From CAZRCZ01 sp964598765 (GTDB lineage Bacteria > Sumerlaeota > Sumerlaeia > MVZB01 > JAJFLK01): a stretch of DNA of 64,000 bases. The notes under the pieces are model-generated. The model saw only the letters and a list, made by a program, of their open reading frames with translations, was not told the DNA's origin and did no database searches. The DNA is taken from contig CAZRCZ010000011.1 in the NCBI GenBank assembly GCA_964598765.1, forward strand, positions 62,001-126,000. Direction: 5' to 3'. The position numbers and the translations under genes are program-made. Below, one piece after another: positions 25,334 to 34,077 of this stretch. Positions within the stretch are counted from its first letter, which is position 1; each line of letters starts with the position of its first letter.

Positions 25334-26389
25334 ATGTCCATCGAACAGATTGAAAAAGCCTTGGGAGACGACGCCAAGAGCGTCCTTGGTTATCAATGCA
25401 AAGGGATTCCGAAGGAAATGCTTCATCTGCCCGGCCCCGATTTCATTGACCGGATTTACGAGCCGAGCGATCGCAATCCGCGCGTCCTGCACAATCTTCA
25501 TCGTCTGTTCAATCATGGCCGACTCGCCGGGACCGGCTATCTCTCGATTCTGCCGGTGGATCAGGGGATCGAGCACAGCGCCGGAGCGTCGTTCGCGCCC
25601 AATCCGATTTATTTCGATCCGGAAAACATCGTCAAGCTTGCCATCGAAGGAGGATGCAACGCCGTCGCCTCGACGTTCGGCGTGCTCGGATCGGTCGCGC
25701 GCAAATACGCCCACAAAATTCCGTTCCTCGTGAAGTTCAATCACAACGAATTCCTGACCTACCCCAACAAATACGACCAAATTTTCTTCGGGACGGTTCA
25801 GCAGGCCTACGACATGGGAGCCGCCGCCGTCGGCGCGACGATTTATTTCGGCTCCGCCGAATCGGCGCGGCAGATCATCGAGGTTTCGCTGGCGTTCGAG
25901 AAAGCGCACGAACTCGGTCTGGCGACGGTGCTTTGGTGCTATCTCCGCAACTCCGCGTTCAAGACCGCCGACAAGGATTACCACGTCGCCGCCGATCTGA
26001 CCGGCCAAGCGAACCATTTGGGCGTGACGATCCGCGCCGATCTCATCAAGCAGAAACTGCCTGAAAACAACGGCGGCTTCACCGCGCTCAAATTCGGCAA
26101 GTCCCATCCGGCGATGTATGACAAGCTATCGAGCGACAACCCGATTGATCTTTGCCGCTACCAAGTCGCCAATTGTTTCATGGGGCGATGCGGGTTGATC
26201 ACGTCGGGAGGCGCGTCGGGCAAGAACGACGTCCACGAAGCCGTCCGCACGGCCGTCATCAACAAACGCGCCGGCGGAACGGGGTTGATCTTGGGACGCA
26301 AGGCGTTTCAAAAGCCGCTGAAGGAGGGGGTCGAAATCATTCACGCTGTTCAGGATGTTTATGCCTGCAAAGAGGTGACGGTGGCTTGA
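25334..26389 (+). CDS. fbaB: Fructose-bisphosphate aldolase, class I (FbaB/DhnA type)
   Basis: A Schiff-base aldolase of the DhnA family, splitting fructose 1,6-bisphosphate in glycolysis or working in gluconeogenesis. The 351 residues match E. coli FbaB in length and in the motifs ILPVDQGIEHSAGASFAPN, FLVKFNHNEFLTYPN, MGAAAVGATIYFGS, and GLILGRKAFQKP at the phosphate site. A purine-rich AAGAGGAGAG precedes ATG 25334. It is six bases upstream of the M16 protease gene. Confidence 0.92.
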   Translation: MSIEQIEKALGDDAKSVLGYQCKGIPKEMLHLPGPDFIDRIYEPSDRNPRVLHNLHRLFNHGRLAGTGYLSILPVDQGIEHSAGASFAPNPIYFDPENIVKLAIEGGCNAVASTFGVLGSVARKYAHKIPFLVKFNHNEFLTYPNKYDQIFFGTVQQAYDMGAAAVGATIYFGSAESARQIIEVSLAFEKAHELGLATVLWCYLRNSAFKTADKDYHVAADLTGQANHLGVTIRADLIKQKLPENNGGFTALKFGKSHPAMYDKLSSDNPIDLCRYQVANCFMGRCGLITSGGASGKNDVHEAVRTAVINKRAGGTGLILGRKAFQKPLKEGVEIIHAVQDVYACKEVTVA

Positions 26390-26395
26390 GTTCAA

Positions 26396-27640
26396 ATGAA
26401 AACCCAATTCATCCCCCCCTCCGACGGCCGACCCGCCCTTCTGATCCGCGAAAATCACGACGTCGCCGTCGCCACGGCGGACATTTGGATTTGGACCGGA
26501 TCGGCGGATGAACCGCCTTCCATCAGCGGGATCAGCCATTTCCTTGAACACATGCTTTTCAAGGGGACCGACCGATTCAAGACGGGCCAGATCGAGCGCG
26601 AAATCGAAAACCTCGGCGGCATGTGCAACGCCGCGACCAGCTATGATTTCACGCATTACTACATCACGATGCCCGCCCAAAACATCGGGCGCGGGATCGA
26701 AATGCTCGGTGAGATGGTCCGCCATTCCTCGCTCGATCCGACCGAACTGGAAAAAGAGCGCGGAGTGATTTTGGAGGAATGGCGACGCAAACAGGACAAC
26801 CCCGCCGCGATGCTTTACGAGGACGTTTACGAGCAACTCTACGAGGCCGGACCGTATCATCGTCCCGTCATCGGCCTTGAGGAGACGATCCGCTCCATTA
26901 CCCGCGACCGGATGAACGATTATTATCGGCGGCACTACGCGCCGTCCAACATGGCGCTGGTGGTAGCTGGCGACGTGGATCCAACTGCGATTTCCGAAAA
27001 AACCGGCGACGTTTTCAGCGGCTGGGATCGGCAATACGATCCGCTCGTAACCGCGTCCGAGCCGACGCATTTGGGTCGCGCGCAAATTCATCACAGGGAA
27101 AAACCGACCGGCGGCGAGCTTTATTTCGCGCTGGCGTGGGGCGCGCCCGGCGCGGCGGAAGTCAACAGGATTATTCCCCTCGACGTCGCGCAGTTCATTC
27201 TCGGCCAAGGACGCGCCTCGATCCTCTTTCAGGAGATCAAGGAAAAGCGGCGGCTCGCCTCAACGATCGGATGTTACTATGGAACCCATCGGCGCGATTC
27301 CATCTTCATCGTTGTCGCCACCTGCATCCCCGGCAAGCGCGACGAATTAAGCCGCGCCGTCCGCGAACAACTGGAGCGTTTCGCTTCCGAGCCGATTTCC
27401 GCCGATCAATTCAATCGCGCGCGCCGCTTGTTGGCGTCCGGCTATCGCTTTTCGTTTGAAACGACCGGCGGCGCGTCGTCGGAAATCGGTTATTACCGAA
27501 CCCTGACCGGCGGAACGGATTTTTTGGACCGATATCTGGAACGCCTCGATAGCCTCACGCCCGACGAGACCCGCCAAATTTTTGCCGATTGTCTCCAACA
27601 AAATGAGCCAATCGAAGTTTCCGTTGGACCCGTGGCATAA
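26396..27640 (+). CDS. M16-family zinc peptidase
   Basis: An insulinase/processing-protease family protein of 414 residues, containing the active N-terminal and a C-terminal M16 domain. The inverted zinc motif H-x-x-E-H is at 48-52 (HFLEHMLFKGT) and the third ligand glutamate is at 128/129 in ERGVILEEW, at the family spacing, so it should be active. The usual RRxxR-like substrate region is not evident at the end. It follows fbaB closely with no separate promoter. No signal peptide is seen, so it is probably cytoplasmic. Confidence 0.88.
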   Translation: MKTQFIPPSDGRPALLIRENHDVAVATADIWIWTGSADEPPSISGISHFLEHMLFKGTDRFKTGQIEREIENLGGMCNAATSYDFTHYYITMPAQNIGRGIEMLGEMVRHSSLDPTELEKERGVILEEWRRKQDNPAAMLYEDVYEQLYEAGPYHRPVIGLEETIRSITRDRMNDYYRRHYAPSNMALVVAGDVDPTAISEKTGDVFSGWDRQYDPLVTASEPTHLGRAQIHHREKPTGGELYFALAWGAPGAAEVNRIIPLDVAQFILGQGRASILFQEIKEKRRLASTIGCYYGTHRRDSIFIVVATCIPGKRDELSRAVREQLERFASEPISADQFNRARRLLASGYRFSFETTGGASSEIGYYRTLTGGTDFLDRYLERLDSLTPDETRQIFADCLQQNEPIEVSVGPVA

Positions 27641-27647
27641 AGTTCTT

Positions 27648-27698
27648 ACGAATTCCGCGCCAGTGGAATCCCTACGGGGTTTGGAATGGAATTATACG
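27648..27698. repeat. ACGAATTCC...GGAATTATACG palindromic tract
   Basis: A partial palindrome with AATTCC/GGAATT arms (27651-27656, 27688-27693) and a CCC-tac-GGGG centre lies between the convergent protease and ribE genes. Its right end includes the ribE stop codon. It could serve both transcripts as an end structure. Evidence is the symmetry only. Confidence 0.4.
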
Positions 27699-28345
27699 AA
27701 CCCCGCCCGCCGCAAAAGTTCCTCATCCACGCGGCTGGGGGGTGAACCCGCGTTTCCAAGCCTCATCTGCTCGGCGACGTAGCGGGCGATCACGTCGGCC
27801 TCCAAATTCACCCGCGATCCGGCGCGTTTGGATTGGAACGACGTCATTTGATAGGTGTGCGGGATCACCGCGACGCTGAACCGATCCCCCTTGATCTCGA
27901 CGACGGTGAGACTCACGCCGTCCACGCTGATTGAGCCTTTGGGAGCGAGAAAACGGCGCAGGGCTTCGGGAAAGGCGACCTCCAAAATCCAACCCTCGCC
28001 GGACTGTTCGAGACGCGCGATTTGGCCGACGGCATCCACGTGTCCCATGACCCAGTGACCGCCGATGCGGTCTCCCAACGCCAGCGACCGCTCCAAATTC
28101 ACCGCCGCGCCGGATTCGAGTTCGCCCAATGTCGTTTTGGAAAGCGTTTCCTCGGAAAGAAAAAAAATCAATTCACCCGGCGGCGAACCCGGTTCGACGG
28201 TCAGGCAAACGCCCTCGACGGCAATGCTTTCGCCGGCGCGAAGATTTTCAAATCCCGATTCGGAACGGATTTTCAATCGCCTGCCGCCGGGCGCGTCGAG
28301 ACTCTCCCGGACGCGGCCCAGTTGCTGAATGATGCCGGTGAACAT
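27692..28345 (-). CDS. ribE: Riboflavin synthase, alpha subunit
   Basis: Dismutates two 6,7-dimethyl-8-ribityllumazine molecules to riboflavin. The protein starts with the invariant MFTGIIQQLG and is an internal duplication of two lumazine-binding domains: GESIAVEGVCLTV in the first and KGSISVDGVSLTVVEI in the second, each followed by HTYQMT- or ETLSKT-type strands. HWVMGHVDAVG is also diagnostic. The 217-residue length is usual. The rest of the rib operon is not here. The TPR protein gene ends nine bases upstream. Confidence 0.95.
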   Translation of the reverse strand: MFTGIIQQLGRVRESLDAPGGRRLKIRSESGFENLRAGESIAVEGVCLTVEPGSPPGELIFFLSEETLSKTTLGELESGAAVNLERSLALGDRIGGHWVMGHVDAVGQIARLEQSGEGWILEVAFPEALRRFLAPKGSISVDGVSLTVVEIKGDRFSVAVIPHTYQMTSFQSKRAGSRVNLEADVIARYVAEQMRLGNAGSPPSRVDEELLRRAGFV

Positions 28346-28354
28346 GGGATGGAA

Positions 28355-29278
28355 TTATTGGGTTGCGGCAGACGGTTGAGCGGCCGGAGCGGCGGGAACG
28401 GAAGCCGGAGCTGGGGCCGGAGCCGCGGCGACGTTGCTCCGCGATTCGATCCGGTCGGCGCGCGCCCGCGCGGCGGCATACAAACTGAGCGGCGTCAAAC
28501 GATCCGCGATTTGCCCCCGGACGAATTCCTCAAGGCCGCCCATTGTTTCGCTCGATTTTCCCTTTTGGCCGAGCGCAATTTTCGAGGGAGCCGGACGTTC
28601 CTTCATCACGCGCTTGTAAATCTCCAGCGCCTCGGCGTCATGGGCGGTCAATTCCAGCAACCGCGCCTGACACATCAACGCCTCGTAATATTGAAATGAT
28701 TTGGGAACGGCCTGCTCCTCCGCCTTCTTGTATTCGGCCTTTGCCTCTTCGATCTTCGGTTTCATCTCGACCTGATTCCCGGAGAGATAAATTTGATTTT
28801 CCAAGGCGTAGCCCAGCGCGATTTCTCCCTTGGCGCGGTCGTCGTTGGTCTTGGCCTTTTCGATGTATTTCTGGAACGTTTCCCGCGCCTTGTCCAGCTT
28901 GTCCATCGTGTAGTAGCAGTTGCCCTGAAGAAAGATCGCCTCGCGCGCGGATACCGAATCGGGATATTTCTCGATCAGCCCTTGGAGCGAGGAGATCGTG
29001 CTCTCCAGTTGCTTGGTCCGCTCCTGCTCATCCTTCATTGAGGGAATTTCGGAAAAGACGACGTTGGCTTGATAGAAGACCGCGCTGGCTTCGATCTTGA
29101 TCTTGTCGCGGTAGGATTTGTAGCCCCATCCCACGGCGGCGATCAAAATCGCGCCGAGGCAAACGACCAGAATTTTCATCCGGTTTTCACGCAGGGTCGC
29201 GGCCATCTCTTGCAGAGATTCGGCGACTTCGTCCCGCTCCAAATCCTCGCGGGTCAGTTTTCGTCCCTTGACGGCCAT
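28355..29278 (-). CDS. Membrane-anchored TPR-like protein
   Basis: The 307-residue protein has a cytoplasmic charged N-terminus, one transmembrane segment (about 34-53, MKILVVCLGAILIAAVGWGY), and tetratricopeptide-like helical pairs over about 60-260 (for example AREAIFLQGNCYYTMDKLDKARETF). The end is an Ala/Pro-rich tail. The layout matches YfgM/TPR_21 type periplasmic chaperone-associated proteins, but no specific function can be claimed. It precedes ribE closely on the same strand. Confidence 0.7.
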   Translation of the reverse strand: MAVKGRKLTREDLERDEVAESLQEMAATLRENRMKILVVCLGAILIAAVGWGYKSYRDKIKIEASAVFYQANVVFSEIPSMKDEQERTKQLESTISSLQGLIEKYPDSVSAREAIFLQGNCYYTMDKLDKARETFQKYIEKAKTNDDRAKGEIALGYALENQIYLSGNQVEMKPKIEEAKAEYKKAEEQAVPKSFQYYEALMCQARLLELTAHDAEALEIYKRVMKERPAPSKIALGQKGKSSETMGGLEEFVRGQIADRLTPLSLYAAARARADRIESRSNVAAAPAPAPASVPAAPAAQPSAATQ

Positions 29279-29420
29279 GTATTGCGGTTCCTTTGCCTCT
29301 CCAAAATCTTATTTCTTACGGGCTTTGCCCAAGGAAATCAAGAAGGAAGAGAAGATGCGAAAGATTGAGGGCGTGTTTCAGTCTCCGTCTTGGCCAAGAG
29401 GGATCAGCCTCTAATTTCGT

Positions 29421-29448
29421 TTGCTTTGGCCGGTTGCCTTCCTATAAT
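29421..29448 (+). promoter_or_regulatory. Candidate promoter of the esterase gene
   Basis: A perfect -10 TATAAT (29443-29448) is preceded at 16 bases by TTGCTT (29421-29426), a partial -35 box. It lies about 55 bases upstream of the carboxylesterase start, which has its own AAGGAG ribosome site. The -35 match is weak. Confidence 0.5.
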
Positions 29449-29503
29449 TCATTCCACCCTGCGGTCTCAGACAAGGATTCGGCTTTCGAGAAGGAGAAAC
29501 CCC

Positions 29504-31168
29504 ATGCGCCATTCGATTTCGCCTCGCGGCTGGACGAATTATTTTTTCCACGCCGTTTTGATTTTGCTCCTGCCCGCGGTTGCCCGCGCGGCGGGAGAGT
29601 TGGCCGATCCGATCAAGGTGGATGGCGGCAGGGTTTCCGGCGCGGTCGTCGGCAAGGATCCGGCGGTTCACGTCTATAAGGGGATTCCGTTTGCCGCGCC
29701 GCCGACGGGGAAATTGCGCTGGAAGCCTCCCGCGCCGGTCGTTCCGTGGGAGGGGGTGCGGACCTGTTCCGATTATTCCGCCGGATGCAGTCAGCCGCGC
29801 TCCCCGATTCCGATGCCGGGATTGAATCCTCCCAAGATGAGCGAGGATTGCCTCTATCTGAACGTCTGGACTCCCGCGCAAAAGATGGGGGAGAAATTGC
29901 CGGTCATGGTTTGGATTCACGGCGGCGGGTTTGCGATGGGAGCCGCAGGGGTGGACATTTACGACGGCGAGGCGCTGGCCCGCAAGGGGGTCGTCGTCGT
30001 GACAATCAATTACCGTCTCGGCCCTTTTGGATTTCTGGCGCACCCGCTACTGAGCAAGGAATCGGAACATAATTCATCCGGCAACTACGGATTACTTGAT
30101 CAAATCGAGGCATTGAAATGGGTGCAGGCAAACATCAAGTCCTTCGGCGGCGATCCGAAGCGCGTGACGATTTTCGGCGAATCGGCGGGAGGCGTCAGCG
30201 TGGCGATGCTGATGGTGACGCCTCTCTCGGAGGGATTGTTCCAGCGGGCGATTGCCGAGAGCGGATCGGTGTCGCTTTTTCCGATGCGCCACGTCCGCGA
30301 AAGCTGGAACGGAACCGAGCCGATGGAGAATTCCGGAATTGATTTGGCGAAGAATTTGGGATGCAAAGGCGCGCCGAACGAGTTGGAAATCATGCGATCC
30401 AAATCGGACGAGGAAATTTTGGCCGCGTCCGAAAAAGTGCAGATCGATGCGAACAAGCTTTTTTCCGGAAAGACGTTTCCCTACTGGCCGATCGTGGACG
30501 GATGGGTGATTCCCGAAGACCCCTCCGACGTCGTGCAATCGGGCCGATGCCACAAAATTCCGTTCATGATCGGGACCAACGCCGACGAAGGCTCGATCTT
30601 CACGGCGGCGGTTCCGGCGCGCCAACCTTCGGATTACGAGGGCTTGGTCCGCGTCGCGCTCAAGGACGACGCCGACAAAATGCTCAAGCTTCACCCGGCG
30701 AGCGAGACCGCGCAAATCAAGGCGGCGCTGAATCAACTTGTCACCGCCGCGATGTTCGTTGCGCCGGCGCGGACGATGTGCCGGGGGATGGAAGCGGCCG
30801 GAGTGAAAACTTTTTGCTATCACTTCACCAAGACGCACGCGACGGGATTCGGAAGCAACATGGGGGCGCACCACGCGGCGGAAATTCCCTACGTCTTCGG
30901 CAATCTCAACGGGATGAAGGTCGGCGACGCCGCCGACGCCGTGCTGTGCGAAAAAATGATGACGTATTGGACGCGGTTCGCCGCGACGGGCAATCCAAAC
31001 GCCAAGGGTTTGCCGTCGTGGCCGGTTTACACCGCCGCCAAGGATGAATACCTTCAACTGGGAGAGACGGTCGAGGCGAAGACGGGTCTGCGCAAGGCCG
31101 ATTGCGATTTGGTGGACGAGATCACGGCGAAATGGCGCGCGGACAAATTGAAGACGTCCAAGAATTAA
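29504..31168 (+). CDS. Secreted type-B carboxylesterase
   Basis: An alpha/beta hydrolase of the carboxylesterase type-B (COesterase) family, hydrolysing ester bonds of unknown substrates. A signal peptide is at about residues 1-29 (ending VARAAG). Family marks: EDCLYLNVWTP, the oxyanion hole HGGGF (139-143), the nucleophile elbow GESAGG (S227), an acidic residue in NADEGSIF and the catalytic histidine near GAHHAAEIPYVFGN. ATG 29504 follows AAGGAG at a proper distance, the reason for this start. The HD phosphohydrolase starts three bases after its stop. Confidence 0.9.
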   Translation: MRHSISPRGWTNYFFHAVLILLLPAVARAAGELADPIKVDGGRVSGAVVGKDPAVHVYKGIPFAAPPTGKLRWKPPAPVVPWEGVRTCSDYSAGCSQPRSPIPMPGLNPPKMSEDCLYLNVWTPAQKMGEKLPVMVWIHGGGFAMGAAGVDIYDGEALARKGVVVVTINYRLGPFGFLAHPLLSKESEHNSSGNYGLLDQIEALKWVQANIKSFGGDPKRVTIFGESAGGVSVAMLMVTPLSEGLFQRAIAESGSVSLFPMRHVRESWNGTEPMENSGIDLAKNLGCKGAPNELEIMRSKSDEEILAASEKVQIDANKLFSGKTFPYWPIVDGWVIPEDPSDVVQSGRCHKIPFMIGTNADEGSIFTAAVPARQPSDYEGLVRVALKDDADKMLKLHPASETAQIKAALNQLVTAAMFVAPARTMCRGMEAAGVKTFCYHFTKTHATGFGSNMGAHHAAEIPYVFGNLNGMKVGDAADAVLCEKMMTYWTRFAATGNPNAKGLPSWPVYTAAKDEYLQLGETVEAKTGLRKADCDLVDEITAKWRADKLKTSKN

Positions 31169-31171
31169 GAA

Positions 31172-32527
31172 TTGGAACCCGCTCCCGACATCTTCGGTCA
31201 CGCCTTTCAGGTCAAAACCAAGGAACGCCTTCTGCGCGATCCCCTGCACGGCCTGATTCCGATTGACGAAAATTCGGATCAGGGGCGGCTTCTCGTTCAA
31301 TTGCTCGACAGCGCGGAGGCGCAACGGCTTCGCCGCATCCGCCAGTTGGGTCTCGCCCATTACGCCTTTCAGGGAGCCGAGCACAGCCGTTTCACCCATT
31401 CGGTCGGCGCGTTTCATCTGCTCCGCATGATCGTGGATCAGTTGGGGCGGATGTATGCCGTGGATTCGGAACTGGCGTTCTACGCTTCGGTCGCCGCGTT
31501 GCTTCACGATTTGGGGCATGGACCGTTCTCGCACGTCTCGGAGCGATTCTTGGGACTCCATCATGAGGATTGGACCGTGCGCATCCTTCACGATCCCGAC
31601 ACGGAAGTTCACCGAATTCTGTCGGGCTATTCCAAGCGGCTTCCCTCCATCATCGAATCGCTCCTAATCGGAATGGCCAAACCGGGATATTTGTCGTCGC
31701 TTCTGAACAGCGAACTCGACGCCGACCGTCTCGATTACCTTTTGCGCGACAGTTTGATGACGGGCGTCAAATACGGCGTCTATGATCTGGACCGCCTGAT
31801 TCACATGTTGCGGATCAGCCCGGAGGGAGACCGCATCATCGTCGCGCACGGGGGATTGGTTCCCGTCGAGAAATACATTCAGGCGCGATACCACATGCAC
31901 AGGCAGGTTTATTTGCACAAAACGGTGATCGCCGCCGAGGCCATGTTGACGGCGTTGTTGAAACGCGCGGGGACGCTTGCCCGCGAAGGGAACGGGGCGG
32001 GATTGGAGCGGGGGGACGTTTTGGCGCGGGCGCTGGTCGCCTCCGGCGAACTTTCGGTTACGGATTACTTGGAACTAGACGACGTTGAAATCATGCGACG
32101 GATCAAACAGTGGACGCGAAGCGGCGATGTTATCCTGGCCGATCTCTCGAAACGGATGCTGAACCGGCGGCTGTTCAAGACCATCGAGGTTGATTCGTCG
32201 CTCGCCGATTTGCCCGCGCGAATGGATTCGGCGCGAAGCGCGATTCGCAAGGCGGGACTCAATCCCGACTATTATTTGCTGGAAGTCGAATCGTCCGACA
32301 CTCCTTATCATCCCTACGATCCGAAATCTCCCGCGTCTTCGAAGCGCATTTGGATCGAAGACGACCGGGGCAAAATCGTGGACGTGGCGACGCTCAGCCC
32401 GACGATTCAGGCGTTCACGCACTCGGCTTATGTTTCGAGACGATTGGTTTTTCCGCAAGAAGGCGACGGAGTGAAAATTCGTCAGGAGTTAGCGGGGATT
32501 TTCGCGGCGGCGGATCGAATTTCCTGA
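31172..32527 (+). CDS. HD-domain phosphohydrolase (SAMHD1/dGTPase-like)
   Basis: A COG1078-type HD protein, related to dNTP triphosphohydrolases. Residues around 70-76 (EHSRFTHS) supply the first His, H112-D113 (LLHDLGHGPFSH) the HD pair, and DADRLDYLLRD the distal Asp. The N-terminal DPLHGLIPI is typical. The start is TTG 31172, three bases after the esterase stop; no ATG lies before the conserved region. The last 46 bases overlap the 3' end of nuoM on the other strand. Substrate is inferred from the family. Confidence 0.85.
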   Translation: MEPAPDIFGHAFQVKTKERLLRDPLHGLIPIDENSDQGRLLVQLLDSAEAQRLRRIRQLGLAHYAFQGAEHSRFTHSVGAFHLLRMIVDQLGRMYAVDSELAFYASVAALLHDLGHGPFSHVSERFLGLHHEDWTVRILHDPDTEVHRILSGYSKRLPSIIESLLIGMAKPGYLSSLLNSELDADRLDYLLRDSLMTGVKYGVYDLDRLIHMLRISPEGDRIIVAHGGLVPVEKYIQARYHMHRQVYLHKTVIAAEAMLTALLKRAGTLAREGNGAGLERGDVLARALVASGELSVTDYLELDDVEIMRRIKQWTRSGDVILADLSKRMLNRRLFKTIEVDSSLADLPARMDSARSAIRKAGLNPDYYLLEVESSDTPYHPYDPKSPASSKRIWIEDDRGKIVDVATLSPTIQAFTHSAYVSRRLVFPQEGDGVKIRQELAGIFAAADRIS

Positions 32528-34077
32528 CGCGGGACGGATCGTGTCGCCTGCTTCTGTTCGGTTTGAGCGGCATCTCTGGCAAGAAGCGCGCTCGATTCAT
32601 CGGAAATCGGCTCGACCAATTTCAAATATGGTCCCGCGCCGAGGCCGATCCAAAACGCGAAGAAAAGCAAAACCACCAACGAGAATACTTCGCGGAAATT
32701 CAGGTCGGGCAGATTATCGTTCGCGGGATTTTTGAGCGGACCGTAAAGAGTTTCCTGAATCATCCGCAGGAGATAAACCGCCGCGAGCACGACGCCCGAC
32801 GACGCTAGGGCCGCTCGCCAAGGATGCGTCTGAAACGTCCCGAGCAAAATCAAAAACTCGCCGACGAATCCGTTCAGCCCGGGCAATCCGGCGGAAGAGA
32901 GCGCGACGATCACCGTCAGGACGGCGTAAACTTTCATGCGATGGGCGAGGCCGCCGAACTCGCTCATCAGGCGCGTGTGACGGCGCTCATAAAGAATTCC
33001 AACGCAGAGGAAAAGCGCGCCGGTCGAGAGGCCGTGGTTGACCATCTGAAGCGCCGCTCCTTGGACCGCCTGCGCGTTGGCCGAAAAAATTCCGAGCGTG
33101 ATGAATCCCATGTGACTGACCGACGAATAGGCGACCAGTCGTTTCATGTCGGTCTGCGCGAAGGCCGTCAATGCGCCATAGACGATGCCAACGAGCGAAA
33201 GCGTGAGGATGAGGGGCGCGAATTCCCGCGCGGCCTCCGGAAAAAGAGGAATCGCGATCCGCAAAAAACCGTAAACGCCGGTCTTGAGCAAGACGCCCGC
33301 GAGCAGGATTGAGCCGGCGGTCGGCGCTTCGGTGTGGGCGTCGGGAAGCCAAGTGTGGAACGGAAACATCGGAACCTTGATCGCAAACGCGAAGAAAAAC
33401 GCGAGGAAGATCAAAACCTGCGTCTGATGCGGAAGTTGCGGGGCGGCCTTGAGAAGCTCCGGTAGAAGAAAGCTCGATCCTTTCGGCAGAAGCGGCGCGG
33501 TCTGGAAATGGAGGGCAAGGATTCCGACCAGCATGAGAACTGATCCGGTCATCGTGTAGAGGAAAAATTTCATCGTCGCGTAAATCCGGTTCGACGAGCC
33601 GAAAATGCCGATCAGGAAATAGAGCGGCACGAGCATCAATTCCCAAAAGATGTAGAAAAGAACCAGATCGAGCGCGAGGAAGGTTCCGAGGACGCCGGTC
33701 TGGAGGGTCATCAGGAAGGCGTAAAATTCCTTTCGCCTTTCGGCAATGGCCGTCCACGACGCCAAAACCGAAACGACGGTCAGCAGGTTGGTCAGCAGGA
33801 CCATCAGCCCGGAGAGGCCGTCCAAGCCCAGCGTGAAGCTGATTGAAAATTCGCGCATCCAATCGGTATGAATTCCGGCGGTGAATTCCCCCGGATCGCG
33901 CGTCATGCCGCCGATGAATCCGAGCGAAAGAACGAGCGTCGCCAGCGAGCCGGCGAGGGCATACCAGCGTGAAAGGCGATCCCTGCCGGGAGATTGTCCC
34001 AGCGCGATAAACAATGCCGTTGCGAGCGGCAGAAACGTCGTCAGGACCAAGAGAAAGGCGTGATGATTGCTCACCAT
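32482..34077 (-). CDS. nuoM: NADH-quinone oxidoreductase subunit M
   Basis: One of the three antiporter-like proton-pumping membrane subunits of complex I. The 531 residues have about 14 transmembrane segments and the family's key lysine/glutamate regions FYIFWELMLVPLYFLIG and FHTWLPDAHTEAPTAGSILLAGVLLKTG, then KRLVAYSSVSHMGF. It is the last gene of the operon here, its start overlapping the nuoL end by seven bases. Its 3' end overlaps the HD gene on the other strand by 46 bases. Confidence 0.95.
   Translation of the reverse strand: MVSNHHAFLLVLTTFLPLATALFIALGQSPGRDRLSRWYALAGSLATLVLSLGFIGGMTRDPGEFTAGIHTDWMREFSISFTLGLDGLSGLMVLLTNLLTVVSVLASWTAIAERRKEFYAFLMTLQTGVLGTFLALDLVLFYIFWELMLVPLYFLIGIFGSSNRIYATMKFFLYTMTGSVLMLVGILALHFQTAPLLPKGSSFLLPELLKAAPQLPHQTQVLIFLAFFFAFAIKVPMFPFHTWLPDAHTEAPTAGSILLAGVLLKTGVYGFLRIAIPLFPEAAREFAPLILTLSLVGIVYGALTAFAQTDMKRLVAYSSVSHMGFITLGIFSANAQAVQGAALQMVNHGLSTGALFLCVGILYERRHTRLMSEFGGLAHRMKVYAVLTVIVALSSAGLPGLNGFVGEFLILLGTFQTHPWRAALASSGVVLAAVYLLRMIQETLYGPLKNPANDNLPDLNFREVFSLVVLLFFAFWIGLGAGPYLKLVEPISDESSALLARDAAQTEQKQATRSVPRQEIRSAAAKIPANS

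Noticed and set aside
30092..31612. Minus-strand frame opposite the esterase and HD genes
   Set aside because: It spans two well-supported genes on the other strand and has no motif.
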